From: Ophiodon elongatus
Taxonomy: Eukaryota > Chordata > Actinopteri > Perciformes > Hexagrammidae
Reading direction: 5' to 3'
DNA: 64,000 nucleotides
Assembly (NCBI GenBank): GCA_016806645.1
Contig: JACSYO010002129.1
Coordinates: 2,935,777 to 2,999,776 of the forward strand
Position numbers and translations under genes: made by a program. Of this stretch, positions 38,733-51,700 are shown one piece after another. Numbering within the stretch: the stretch's first letter is position 1; every line of letters starts with the position of its first letter. Under the pieces are notes generated by a model. That model was given only the letters and a program-made list of their open reading frames with translations, had not been told where the DNA came from and did not search any database.

Positions 38733-39234
38733 TGGTGTTGCACGGTATAGCGATACTAGAAAACTATCGCAATACCCTGCTGCTAACAACGGAACAATAC
38801 CCAATTTCATTAGTACCAATACTGTAAGTCACATTTATGAGATGCATCGGTGTGTGTGTGAAAGCGGGGCAGTGTGTGTACTACAGGCATAGTAGGCGAG
38901 CCGACCGTTCACGGCTGGTCGACAAAGCAGACAAAATATGGCACAGAAGTACTGTCGCCGAGAGTTATGAGTTGCCCTTATACTTATGAAGGTAAAACTA
39001 TAATAAATCAAAAACGGAGGTTCCGTCGTATGAACTAAGACTCTTCATTCCTCCCACCTTGTCAACGGCAGCGTTTTATGGCTTCTTTTCACATTCTCCA
39101 CTGCCTTGCATTGAATTGTCAATAGTTCAAGGAAGTTTTAGATTTTTTGCCGTGGTATCGTTTCAGTATTGGTATCAAGAAACTTTAGGCAGATATCGTA
39201 TCAAGGTTATAATTTTGGTATCATGTCAACACTA
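38733..39234. mobile_element. hAT-like MITE (TGGTGTTG...CAACACTA) with target duplication
   Basis: The ends are TGGTGTTG and CAACACTA. The flanks are GATGACAT (38725-38732) and GAGGACAT (39235-39242), an 8-bp duplication with one mismatch. Inside, words such as GGTATCGTTTCAGTATTGGTATC mark the 'GGTATCG' family. No coding frame was found. Confidence 0.8.
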
Positions 39235-41693
39235 GAGGACATGGATGTTTTGAAGGAATGTTTTGTCTGCTCGAACGTTATTATACTTTGCATCAACAAC
39301 ATTTAAGCGGCAAAATATTGTTGTGGTGAAGTTAGATAAAATGATAACTTCTTCACCATCTGGAAATTATGCAAAAAATGTCATTGCGCCCCACTTCTTG
39401 CCGTACATTTGAAATAAACACAGACAGAGATCCAGGCTTCTCACTGTGTTAAATGCTCTATTTCCCCCCTTGTTATGGCTTGTGGTCTTTCTGTAAATTG
39501 TTTGTCATTTCAGGCAAGAAAAATGACAGAGAACGAAAGGAGAGGAGAGGCATGGCGAGGGTGAGGGAGGTGTATTTTCCTCTCATGGTTATTTTTAGGC
39601 TTGATTCTGGCCAGGGCTGGAACAGTGTGTACTGAACCCCACGGTGCTGGAGACGTGAGGGACGACATTTCCTCTACACAGCTCTACACCTGGCCAATGG
39701 ACACTATAAATATACTGATCAAACACAAAGACATATCTCAGGGAAACGTGAATGTGAGCATGAATGATGAGTGAAAAGCTCTTCCTGTGTAAGTGCTGAA
39801 TGAGAGAGAACCATACAATGGGCCAATAGAAGTACTGCATGCCACATACATCAGAGAGCAGTACATCGGCCTGTGTCAAGTTCTCATCAAATTTTGATAG
39901 ACTTCAAAGAGAAACTATATCGTATGTAGGTTTCCGCTCTGGTCACAGAGATGATTGAATCTGGACTTAAAGCAAGAGAGCAAATAGAAAGAGCAAATTT
40001 CATCTCTGTTATGTTATTTATGTCCATAATAGTGATAATCAATTTTTCATTTTTTTCCTCACCAATAGCCGACTGATCATTAACCGTCCAGCTGCAATGA
40101 TAATGGCTGCACAAACAGGTTAAATAATTTACCACCAGCTGCAGTGTAACTCCTCACATCCCTAGCCCATACTGCGTGTCTAAAAATGTACCTCTCCACA
40201 CAATCCATGTCAGTATCACCGTAGAAGCATAAACAGTACTTCATACATGTATAATATCTCTTCCAGAGGTCTCTGACTTCAATAGTGCGACCTCTGAACT
40301 GCTGCTATTGCGATGAGTGGCAGAGCTGAGATTCCCAGAGCCCCAGGTCACGTGACACATAACAACCAACTCTCTCTTGAGATTGGTGGAGCTCGATGGC
40401 CACGTCTGAAGTGACTCGGTGACAGTTCAGACAGTCAGAGAGTAAAAACAGTAGTATGTTACGGATACCAAAATGCCTGAATACCAAATATGCCTTTAGT
40501 GGTGACCGGCGTGCGGCAAACTTTGCAGAGGATGGTTTTCTAGTCCGTGTCCGATTCTGACAACGTTTCTGCATGTTGTGCCCTCTTGAAGCTTCTGCTC
40601 TGGTTACCACATGCAAGGAACATAAAGCGTCGTCCAAATGACATACTGTTAATATTGCTGCATCATAGAAGCAATATAGATAAACTATAAACAAAATACA
40701 TTTTATATAGTTTGACAATATATGGCATCATAGCACCCAGCTGTTCTCTGACTTATGCATTTTATTTGAGCATGCTCTCATTTTAAATGTGTTTCATTAC
40801 AGTTAGGAATATACAAATAAACTTGGTATGTACTTTGAGCAGCACCTGTCCTGTATTCTGTAATCAGACAAGACAAATGTACCGCATCTTGGATGAAGTA
40901 TGCTTTTATTGGCCAGCGCCAATATCCAACATCCATCATTTTCACTTGGCACCACACTGCTCTTGAAATTATTCTCATTTCTTGGAAAACACGTCACAGA
41001 ATTTGAAGCAAGGCGGGTCACCTTCAAATACCCCATGCAGGAAAAACCCTGTCCAAGTAATAGCAGATTGGTTCATAGTTAAAACACTATAGCCGACTAA
41101 ATTGCCTCAGTATATCACTATAAGTCTCTGTCCTTCTCCCACCACCCTTGGGAGATGAAGTATGTGTGATATATACCAGCAAGCAGTGTTTGCCTGGAGA
41201 GGGAGGAAATGAACAGAGCTGCAGCTACAACAAAGGCCTGGAAACTCAATTTCAGCACATACATTCAATTATGCATGCTATAGGCACATAGAGGACAAAG
41301 ACACGCAGTGGGGACACAAAACACAGACTTAACAGTGAATACGTGACCTTGAAAGCAACAATAAAGCTGGACACAAAGAGCGTACGATGGACTACAAGAA
41401 AAGAAAAGAGAAGCAGAGAGGGCAATGAGGGAATGAATAGAGCAGCCATGAACAGATAGGAAGAGATAGATAAGAACAGAAAGGAACAGAACATAATCTT
41501 CCTCCTCATGTCTCCTTAAGGGCACACAAAATTAGCAAAACTTCTCAAGAACTCTGTTTGTATCTAGCAATTATCTCCATCACCATAATACCCTGATGTA
41601 TTTATGAATATGCATGTGTTTGATTGTTTAAATATGTGCATATATAAAGAATTATGTAATTTCTGCAAGGGAGCCGGGAGTAGAAAACAAGCA

Positions 41694-41736
41694 CAGCATC
41701 TCCACTGTGCTGAGATTCAGTACAGTGGAGATGCTG
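41694..41736. repeat. 20-bp hairpin with 3-base loop
   Basis: CAGCATCTCCACTGT pairs with ACAGTGGAGATGCTG, followed inward by one G-T pair and CTGA/TCAG around a GAT loop. It is perfect apart from the wobble. Confidence 0.95.
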
Positions 41737-42669
41737 CTCAGTTTTGAACTAAACATAAGAAATCGTCACAAACTGCTGTGTGTTCACGTGCAGTTACAGA
41801 GGGAAAAAATTTTGAATGTCATAACATCTGATCGGTTTAGAGAGGGTGGGAGGACCTGAAGTGGAGTTCAAGGTGAATTTGGCCTTGTCAGATTGCATCA
41901 CAGAGCTTATGTTGTCCTCAGTCTCCTGGCAGTTATCACCTTGGCTCCTTGTCTCCTGAGATCTGTGTTTGATTATGCATGTCTAGACAGCAGACAGAGA
42001 CAGTTGAGAGATGTTCCCAGGGTGCATGCTTGTTTTTTTGGTTTTGTTTTTTTCCAGCATGTTGTGATTTGTTTTTCCCACTTTCTTGTCATACAGTTAA
42101 AACATTAAACCACCAGACAAAATGCCTGTAAGAATTGTAATACACATCCAAATTGTGCCTATTTGGCAGTGGAATTGACCCATTGCTAAGTCCTGCTACT
42201 TTGCTAATTTGCTCATGCTTATTTTTGGGAAGATACAAATAAGCGATTTCGGAGAGAAGCAGACAGAAGGGTCTTCAATATGCGTTTGAAATATATTTCC
42301 AGGATGTCAAACTGATTCAACTGTGAAAAAGACAAATATAGAAGCTAAAGCTTCAGATCACCGTGTAACGGAGAACCACCACATCACAAGGCGTGCCAGT
42401 CAGGAGACAACAAAATGAAGCGACGGCAGCCAGTTGGACTTCATTCACTGTTACAATCATTAAAAAGCAGAGGCAGCATAATGTGTACTGTATATATTAA
42501 GTGCACCTTCAGTAGCTAGCGGAGCATAGAAGTGGTAACACTAGCGTTAACGATGTGCTAACATTCTCTGCTAATGTTAGCGCCACAGATTGTCAACGTA
42601 ATGTTTTAGAAACATATATCTCCTCCCAACCTCTCTGGGTATCACTATTATACGTAACGGTTAACCATG

Positions 42670-42872
42670 ACGAGCTAATGCCATTCCAATCACCCTCTGC
42701 ACAAACACTTTGTGTTCGGTGCTAATAATCAAATGCTAGCATGTCAACAAGTTAAATTGAGATGGTGAACATCGTAAACATCTGCATTTTGTGAGCATGT
42801 TAGCATGCTGATGTGAGCATTTAGCTCAAAGCACCGTTGTGCCTCGAGACTTGCAGAGTCGCTAGGCTGGCT
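42670..42872 (+). mobile_element. Tail fragment of the LINE-like repeat
   Basis: GAGCTAATGCCATTCCAATC, TTTGTGTTCGGTGCTAATAA, GAGCATGTTAGCATGCTGAT and TTAGCTCAAAGCACC appear in family order. Confidence 0.65.
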
Positions 42873-44360
42873 GCGGACTCATCATTTTTGTTTCAATAAT
42901 AAGTAATTATTTTCCACGTCATTAGCTGCCTAACACCCCTGAAATGCATTATGCAGACAAATGGGCACGCCAGTTAGACATGCATCAGGTATGACGCACA
43001 CAGACGCACACAGACGCGTACACACGCAGCCCCGTACTCATACAAATGCTCACCGTCTTTGCAGCACTAATAGTGTTTGTATTAAGAAATGGCCACAAGG
43101 GCACTGGATCAATTATTCCGGGCTACAGGTGGGAGTGTTTGGCTGCCAAACATCTCTGAGTCACACAGGGGAAATAGTGATACTGCCTCATGAATTAAAT
43201 ATGTCTCTGAACATAGACGCCGACACACACTTATATACAGGTTTAAGCATGCACATATAGTATGCATATACACATTTATGCTTTGGAGCATTTGCACATA
43301 AATGCACACGTGCGCTAATTTTACACACAAAAACACATTCATCCACGATTTATGCTGTATTTCTGTCAGACAAGACGGACACACCAGCATGTACACATTC
43401 AGTGTACACTCACTACATCTGGTTCCCTTGTCTCCTCATCTTCTTACACACACACGTCCAGTCAGTGATGTATCACCTGTAGTGGTCTGGCTCAGAGCCC
43501 CCTGTGCCTGTGTATCAGGTGTCACAGTGGTAGTAATGTAATGAGTCTTGTTAGCTGTGGTCCACACAGAGGCTCTCAGGCTGACACTGCTGCACACAGA
43601 CAGGACCAAATTAGACTGTACAATAGACTGGCAGGATGTAATAGCAAGGGCTGATGTATATATATATATTTATATATCGCCTTAGGTAACGGATTTCCAT
43701 ACCGTGGCTTCTATGTGCACACCCTACAGGCACAGAGGGCAGGCGGTCAGGCAAAAGGCAAAGGTCACAGCCAAATCCCAGTCTGGTACTTGGGGACAAG
43801 CTGATACCACTCATCAACATCAGAGCATCTTCCACTCCTGCGGCACTGCATGTCCTAGACTAATTTGTTTGGGACCAGTGAAGTTGAAGCTAAATTTGTC
43901 TCAGAACATTTTGAAACATAAATAACACACTCCTTGTTTTTCTTCATTTTTGTCACTTTTCATAAATTCTCTCACAGGTCTTGTTTTGTCATCTTTTCTG
44001 TTTTTCTCGTCTTTTTTCATTCTTGTTCAAATACAGAGACGAAAAAGAGAACGGTGACCGTGATCAAAACTCACCTCTGTATAATAAAAAAAATGTAATG
44101 TAATATGAAAATGTGCTTCTATTAACACACAATTGTTACTACTATTTAGTGAGTAAACACATTTACAAATGCTATATAAACCTCTTCTCCACTACAGGCA
44201 GACATAGGCCTACTACTGCAGCCGCTGATAACTGATACAATGTACAGTTTGGTACACTTGCTACTCAAATATGCCAGCTTTAATGTTTGCTATTGCCCTT
44301 TTTCTGGCCTTGTACAGTTTTTTGTACCTTTTTCACATCAAAGCAACAAGACAATTTTGT

Positions 44361-44549
44361 ACCTGTGGTGTATTTTGCTCTCATGGCGCATGGGGCTAGC
44401 ATCGGGAGAGCCCCGACGGGCAGAGTTCTGTTCGACTTTGGGACTCTCCGGGTGTTCATGACGCCCGTCTTGACATATGTTGCTTGTTTGTAATAAACTT
44501 CATTATACCAGCAAGAACAGTGTCCGCGGAGATTCCTTCATCATCACTC
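44361..44549 (+). mobile_element. Possible solo LTR or LTR 3' end
   Basis: A stretch starting near TGTGGTGTATTTTGC contains AATAAACTTCATTATACCAG followed by AAGAACAGTGTCCGCGG and ends ...CTCCAACA. A polyadenylation signal close to a CA terminus fits an LTR. No target duplication, primer-binding site or internal coding region was found. Confidence 0.3.
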
Positions 44550-44692
44550 CAACATCACTGTCGCTTGAAATATATACGACATACCTCTTCTACAATCCTG
44601 CATCACATTCTTGCGTTTATTCCAAGAAAAGAAGAATACAATTGAGCTTCAGAAAACTGAGATCTAGTGCACATAATTCACACCACTGCAAG

Positions 44693-44751
44693 TAGCGCTG
44701 GGCAATATATCAATATTGTTTCGATTTTTTTCTCCATATCACCCAGCTCTA
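44693..44751. mobile_element. 59-bp micro-MITE of the same hAT-like group
   Basis: The ends are TAGCGCTGGGCAATAT and ATATCACCCAGCTCTA: 16-bp inverted repeats with three mismatches, related to those of the 25227-25875 element. It is flanked by ACTGCAAG (44685-44692) and CCTGCAAG (44752-44759), an 8-bp duplication with one mismatch. Only 27 bases separate the two inverted repeats, so little beyond the ends is left. Confidence 0.8.
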
Positions 44752-46889
44752 CCTGCAAGTTTAAATCTATGATATTGACTAATCTCATGGTAGCTAACTT
44801 TAGATGGATACTGCTGTGTAACCGACAATACAGTGTCAGTTTTTCGGATCTCTACTTGTGTTACTGTTACTTTGTTGATGAGGATCACATAAACATTTTA
44901 ATGGTTTTATCACAAAATAAGAGCCGTATCATCACACCAGGAGACAAACCATAAGACCATGAGACAAAACAGCACAGACAGAAATCTCTTATTTGAAAAC
45001 GTTTCAAACTCTGGCAGAAAATGGTCTTCATTTTGGATCCAATGCCAAAGGCTGACTGAGCGAATGTTATTTAAGGGCCTTCCAAGTTTCTGTCAATATA
45101 GCTAACCCGACCCAAGAACCTAACAAACAAGCAGCAGCAACATTTCAAAAGGTTTTAATTTGGACGACCAGCATGAAAGAGCAGACTTTATATTAAAGGA
45201 TCACCTCACAGGTTACTTTTCAATAGTTGGTGTGTATGTCCATAGAAACATACTCATACAAGAGCTCCCTTTAGCTGGAATCTAAAAATCATAAATGTAA
45301 TTCTCAACCTCAACAGTAATATTATAGCTGGTAGTTTGTGGTGTTTTCCCTAAATATATCAAAGATCCTCTGCTGATCAGAGATGACAGCATCAGATGTG
45401 TCAGATGTGCAAACAGGAAGTCTGAATCAAATACATTTTGCAAGCAGCTAAAAGGCCCAAAGACCTCAGCTTTAATAACTACGCCTGACATTTTTCTTTC
45501 AGCAGTTTAGTCGAGCTGAATCACAGTGAATTTATGTAGTAGTAGTGAATCATATTGCTACCCCTGTGTGGGGAGACTTACACATCCACCTGGAGTCAGA
45601 TGAGCGAAAACAATACCTAAATTAAGATGAATCATCAGAGGCTTTTTTCAAGCATACGCATTGCTTAGTAAATTGTGAATAATAACAGTTGATAAATACA
45701 GGTAGCTAGGAGCCAGAGATAGAATATTTGTATGAGGTGTTAACAGGCATAACAAAAGGAATATGGAGGAAAGGGATGACACAAAATGAAGGAAAGGACA
45801 AATATGCACCAAAAAAAAAACAGGAAATTATAAAAGGTGGCAAGGGGAGATAAAGTAGATTTTGATTAACTGAACTTGAGTTTGTGTTTTCTGATTGAGA
45901 GTCAGAAGACCTGATCCAGGGTCAGCTGGGGCCAAGTTTACTGCACAGCAGCCAAGTAGACAAGAGCAGAGTGGACATCTCTCACCAAAAGGCCTGCTCT
46001 CTGCCACTAAACACTAAACTAAACACACGTGCACACGCATTTACAGTATACATGCACATACTGCATATACACACATCCACATGCCCTCATCCAGATGCAC
46101 ACATGTTAATGCACACAGGGACTCACAGATGGACACTTACACATGCAGACACAGCCTCCTCAAGAATGCAGACTTGAAAACACACACTCACACAACCTCT
46201 CATTCTCGGCCCCTTCCTTAAGCCGTCCAGAAATGTATTTTTGTAGCATGAAAACTGCAGAGCCCCAGAGAAACACCGTCATGCTGTATTGAGGTCAAGA
46301 GGATTGAGCCAGAAAACCTGGCCATTGTAAGTAGTAAAGCAGTCAGTAAACTGTAGTGTTGCTTCAGCCCCTTTATTGCTGATTAATGGCACTCGGCTGA
46401 GAAAGGGAGCATGACTCTTCTCATCACTAGGCGTCTCTGTGCCTGGCTAATTGGCCTAGTTGATCCACACGCCTTCATCCAAGCCTGTGTGGAGCGATTA
46501 GTCAGCCTGTCGAGTGATTGGCTCGTACCATTTGGAGCTGAATAAGGCAGGGAAAAAAACGAAAGGCAGCAGCTGTGGCGAAATGGCATTCTGTGCTTTC
46601 TGCAAGATGGTTTCAATTAGCACCTGCTGTCTCCCACGCCACCCAATGCTTTCTTATTCTTATTCTTATTTATTTATTTTTCTAATCTTTGACTTCTTTT
46701 TCTGTTCAGTTTCAACAAAAGTGATCTGACTTTTGCAGCCCTGCGAATGAAAGGGATTTAAGGATAGCAAGGTCAGTGAGCTGGTCAGACTGTTCAAACC
46801 ACATAAGTCTTAATGGGAGAGTTTTTTAAAACTAATATTCTGCATATACACAATGACACAGCTACACCGAATTGACTTTCACATAACCG

Positions 46890-47427
46890 GGGGGACGGTG
46901 TGCAGGATTTGATGGCATCTAGCTTTGTGGTTGCAGATAGCAACCAACTGAATACCCCTCCGCTTACTCCTCCCTTTCATAGAATGGGGTAACATGACCC
47001 GAGGAGTGGAAAACTGTTGTAATGCTGTTGGCCTCGCTCTGAGGCCATCCTTATTACAATAACTAAACTTTAGGAGCAACTGAAGTCAGTCGCCAGCTGG
47101 CGGTATCACAGTTTTGCACTCTGCAGCTCATGTTACCGCAGTTTCACAAGTATGTTGGAGAACTATGGTGACCTCCAGGTAACTTAAAAAGGGGAAAGGC
47201 CCAATCTAGAGCGAGTGTTTGGTTTGTCCATTCTGGGCTACTGTAGAAACATGGTGGTGCGACTCAGTGAAGAGGACCCGCTCCCTACGTAGATATAAAG
47301 GGCTTGTTCTTAATGAAAACACAATGATTCTTAGTTTCAGATGATTATTCACTCGTGAAAACATCGTCATGAATATTATGTTCCCTATAATAGATCCCCT
47401 GAAATGCTACACACTGGCTCTTTAGAG
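46890..47427 (+). mobile_element. Second copy of the CAGTGTGTA-end MITE
   Basis: The left end (GGTGTGCAGGATTTGATGG) and right end (AAATGCTACACACTGGCTC) are diverged inverted repeats. The interior matches the outer parts of the copy at 32322-33516 in the other orientation, including GTAGAAACATGGTGGTGC and ATAGATCCCCTGAAATGC. This copy lacks the 0.8-kb insertion and so helps define its limits. Confidence 0.65.
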
Positions 47428-47481
47428 CTGCAATAATCTGTAAAATACCAATGTTTCAAAGGACAACCTGACAACGTGAAA

Positions 47482-47625
47482 GGGGGTCACTCGTAGAGAT
47501 GAACCAGCAGAAAAGCATCACCTGAATCTGCAGCTCCACTCGTCTTTAGCGAGCTTTATGGTGAGTATGTTCACAACTTGTTTCAGCTGCCAGCAAGTGG
47601 CCAAAAAAATCTGTTATTGCAAGTT
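47482..47625 (+). repeat. Dispersed repeat, copy A
   Basis: AGGGGGTCACTCGTAGAGATGA and ATCACCTGAATCTGCAGCTC parallel AGGGGTCACTCTTAGTGATG and ATCACCTGAATCTGCCGATC at 58538. Both copies are on the + strand. This copy starts about 55 bp after the MITE at 46890-47427. Confidence 0.6.
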
Positions 47626-48309
47626 CAAGCTTTTACTCTCTGATTAATGATGTGTGTCTGAAGAACGAAAAGAAGAAAAACTGACGAATAAGAAGGAAAT
47701 AAAGCAATCTATACCTGCTACTGTAACAACACTGTCTTTGGTCTTTGGTGCACTAAATAACTCATGACCTTTTACTCTGCCGACAGGACTATATGTCAGT
47801 GGAACGGGAAATGCATGAGGTTACCATTTAATCCAACAGCCATCTTCTCCTTTGGAAAAAATGACCAAGGAGGCCTGTGAGCTGAATCCCTTTTATCCTG
47901 TCACATAGGTTGAATGCATGATTTGATAAAAATCCACATTTAGTACAAGCTCATAAATTCTGACTTCAGTCGGTCATGGTGGGTCGGGAGTGCATCTCTC
48001 AAAATAACATTCACAATAAACATGGTATTTTAGGCGCAATTGAAACAAATATAAGCTTGACAGCAAAAACTATTTTATTTGGTATATGAGGGATTTTTGC
48101 AAAAGTGGCTTTCAAGAACGTTGCAACAGTAGAATGCGAATGCTTGATTTGTAGTCCGGCGGCTGAGCGCCTATGCGTTCTGTGCGGGCGCGCTTGCACG
48201 TGCCAGAAATACACAGAACTGCGGCGGATTGGGGCGACATCCACAAACCAACTCTGCGGCTCTGCACAAGCCTTTCCACAGAAGTATAAATTAGGCATTA
48301 GGCTCTATT

Positions 48310-48700
48310 TATGTTTACCATTTTGGTTCAGCATGTTAACATGCTAATATTAGCTAATTAGCACGGAAGTACACGTTGGGCTTGTGGGCTTGTATTTAGT
48401 TTTGCAAGTTTTTGGTCATTAACCAAAGTGTTGGACGACTTTTAGTTTCGACCTGATGAATTGGGGGCACTGAAGTAATTAGTCTTGAGGGAGACTTGAA
48501 TGTCTGTACTCAGTTTAATTGCAATCCAACTTGTAGAGATATTTAACTGGATAAGTTAAGATGTTAACCTGCTGGTGGTGCAATAGGATAATTCAGCAGA
48601 GATTATCTTCTGGGGACCATAAATGTCTGAACAAAACGTAATGCCAATCCATCAAATAGCTGTTATTTCAGTCTGAACCGTGTGGTGAAAAAAGAGACAA
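48310..48700 (-). mobile_element. LINE-like repeat fragment, reverse orientation
   Basis: Read on the + strand it runs GCATGTTAACATGCTAATAT, then TTGGTCATTAACCAAAGTG, then GACCATAAATGTCTGAAC and GCCAATCCATCAAATAGC. This is the reverse complement of the family order and is the longest copy in the window. Confidence 0.65.
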
Positions 48701-51700
48701 AAGAGCTTGAATTGGTTTTGGGGCTCGCCCATTGCATGTGTATGTGGTTAACCTCACTTTCAGATACAGTTACGCCCACCACTCTCACTCCTCTCTCTGC
48801 CACTGTGTTTCTTACCAGCCCTCTCTGGCTCCATGTGAAGAGCTCCTCTTACAAATGGAGGCCTAATTTTTCACTCAACAGCTTCCACTGCCCCACTGTT
48901 GTGTGAAATCTGCTCTGTCCTTGCAGCCGGCTGGGATCAAAGAGCTGTTGACTGACTTGTCAAGGCTACCGTGTCTGTCTGACATTCAGTTTGCATTACA
49001 GAGCCTGCACGGGTGTCGCAGCGATAATGTGCTTTTGTTACGATCTGCTCGATGGAACCAGGCTGTAGTGTGTTCAGTATATAGACCTGTGAGTGTGCAG
49101 TGTGTGAGCTGGTGTGAGCAATGCTGTGTGTTGCCATGCGGGGTGTGGTTGATGTATGGCTTACTATTCCTGCTCTGCAGAGAGATATGTTCTGCCCCAG
49201 CACAAGCTGCAGAATCTGTTAATACTAAAATATTAGAAACTCACTCCGTACACCACCATAAAAATAGTTTGGTTTTGTTTTTCTTGTGTAGCAGAAAGAG
49301 ACTATTGCATTTTCGTACAACCTTGGGTTGTAGAATGGCGATAAATCAACCTTGATCATACATTAATTTGTTTCTTACCTGGGTTGCTGGCCCAAGCATG
49401 ACCTGCTAAGATAATCAATCTTGTATTCAGACTTGTATGTTTTGTATGCAGAAAAAGTATGCATGGTCCATTTTTTAGATAGGTAAAATTGAAGTAGAAG
49501 TGGACTGATCAAAGGTCAACAAGCAGTAAACTGATCTTCATCCTCTCTTTTACCCTTTTAGCAGGCATGCCGGCAACAGCCCTCGTGATCCGCAAGGACA
49601 CATATCAACTGAGCGCTTTTATTTCAGCATTAGCATTTCCTCCATCTGGCTTGAATACTAAACTAGCAGGGAGATTTGTGGGGCAGTCCCTTCACCATTT
49701 TGCAAATCCATCGTGTTTACATTTCCTATTTGTAGATATGGATAGTTGGAGTAATAAAAATATGTTAAAGTCACTGGAGGAAAGAAATGTGCAATGAGGC
49801 CACTCAGACAGTCAAAATGAATATTGGCTAAAGCTATTTTTATGCGCTTATGCTTTGTTGGCCATATTGCTGTTTTCATAAAGTAATTAAAATCCTCAGG
49901 ATCTTTTGCTACAGTGCAGGCTTTCAAATATGACAACAAAACCGAAAGATGCAAACCCCTCAAACCCACACACAAGCGTCTTATACTTGAGGACAGCGAG
50001 GATAACAGTTTTAATAATGGTTTGACTAATTTGGTTATTAAGCTGTAAGCCTAATTGATAGACTGTTTTAGTCTAATCAAGTAGTACTTTGGCTTTCACT
50101 CCCTATTCGGTTTCTCTAATTGTAGTATGAGTTGATGGAGAAACACTTTCTCATTAACGACATAGAAGTTAAAGAGGAAAAGTTGCCAACTCTGACACAC
50201 AAACAACAAACAGCACAGAATCTAACAAATACTCTCCCTTGTTATTTTATCCGTGGGACCCCGGAGACGATAAACACAGATCAAAAGATAAAATTCCTTC
50301 CATTCTACCATACAAGATGCCAAAAAAAACATGGTAGAAAAGCCCTGACTCTCCCTTGTGGTGCCTGTTGCTATATTTGCCCAGGAGGCTGGGAAAGACG
50401 AGGAGGAAACACAACCGTGACACCTTCAATTAGTAACTCGGACCTGACAGCCTCCGTCTCCTGTCGTCCCTCAGCTCTTCCTCCACAAGAGAGCACAAGG
50501 TTAGAATGCAGATGGAGTGTGATGTGTATGAACGCAAGAGGAACTAGCAATAAAGAGTGCATGTGCATTGATGTGTTTGAATTGAAAAAGTAGCTGTGTC
50601 TGTAAAAAGCTTGTATGGACCCGGGCGATATTGCGACATGTGAGAGAGAGTTCATACTAACCAGCAGTTCACCTTTAAAGCAGCTTCTAGCATATTAATA
50701 GCCAGAAATAAGGGTATCCGATATCACACATAACTATGTGTGAGAGAGTACTTCACAGTATGTATGTTTAATTTCCTTTCATGTCTGCCTCGATTATTTT
50801 CTGGAAATATTAACAGCAGAACATCTTGATCACATTACATCGTGAGCTTGCAGTTTCCCATGACGTGAACGCATATCTGTTCCTGTGTGATTTGTTGTTA
50901 TGCACAGATAATAAAAAACATGCTTACTTTCTCATGGATATGAAACTACAATACAGTAGATGTGGTCATACCAATTATAACTAATCTAAGTCTACAAGGT
51001 CAAATATAAGTGAAATATACCCGTTAAAGCGTTGCCTACTTCACTACCCTACAAATCCAAAACAGTAACTAAATATTTTCCTCCTCCTATTATATAAGCT
51101 TAAAATAGAAAATATTAGGCTACAAAGAAATAATAAAATAAAACCAGCATGAAAAAAAATAGCTAATTACAGCTATAGCTAGAGAGCTAGTCTAACCTAT
51201 CTTAGATCATAATAGAGAAAAAATAAAAACCAGATGAACTAGTCCCGCCAACGGGAAATTAGCATAGCTTAGCAGAGTAGCAGTAGCTGATAGCAGTAAC
51301 TGCAGTCTCTGTAGCCTCAGACTCTCCTGTGATTTTATGAGGTTAAGCTACCTTTAAATCACTTATTTAATGTACTTGAATTAAAGATTGAGTCATTAAA
51401 CCAGCTCATTGCTTCAAATGGACAAGACAGCTGGAAAGACCTTTTGCTTGAAGATGTGTTTTCCCTTTAGATCGTCCAAACTGATTAACGTGAGTTCTGT
51501 CACAACAATTAGGAATCAGCATATAAAGGCATGAAATTAATGTTTTACCATTTCTTCTTTTTTTGCAGCTTGGCTCAAACTTCAGCATACTACACTCGTT
51601 AACATTTCTAAACACTGTCTGTTCAGTGTTTACTATAACCTGATGTATAAGTAGAAATTTGCATATTATAATTTGTTTACAGCAGGGAATTGTTTCTGGT

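Larger units (their letters stand above)
39240..44360. other. Gene-free stretch, 39.2-44.4 kb
   Basis: AT-rich, with the hairpin at 41.7 kb and LINE-like tail at 42.7 kb. An irregular CA-rich region (43000-43450) and a (TA)n stretch (43655-43677) are present. No exon was found. Confidence 0.55.

Noticed and set aside
40305..40718. 137-codon minus-strand frame
   Set aside because: No domain, no splice sites, AT-rich codon use.
48011..48298. 95-codon minus-strand frame over the CpG-rich patch
   Set aside because: The ends are AT-rich and the frame has no recognisable domain; better explained as an old repeat or orphan CpG patch.
48903..49355. 150-codon open frame
   Set aside because: It starts at GTG and has no recognisable domain or exon borders.
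50132..50593. Open frame of about 150 codons with cysteines
   Set aside because: An ATG is present at 50135, but codon use looks random, no domain is recognisable and no splice or promoter context was seen.
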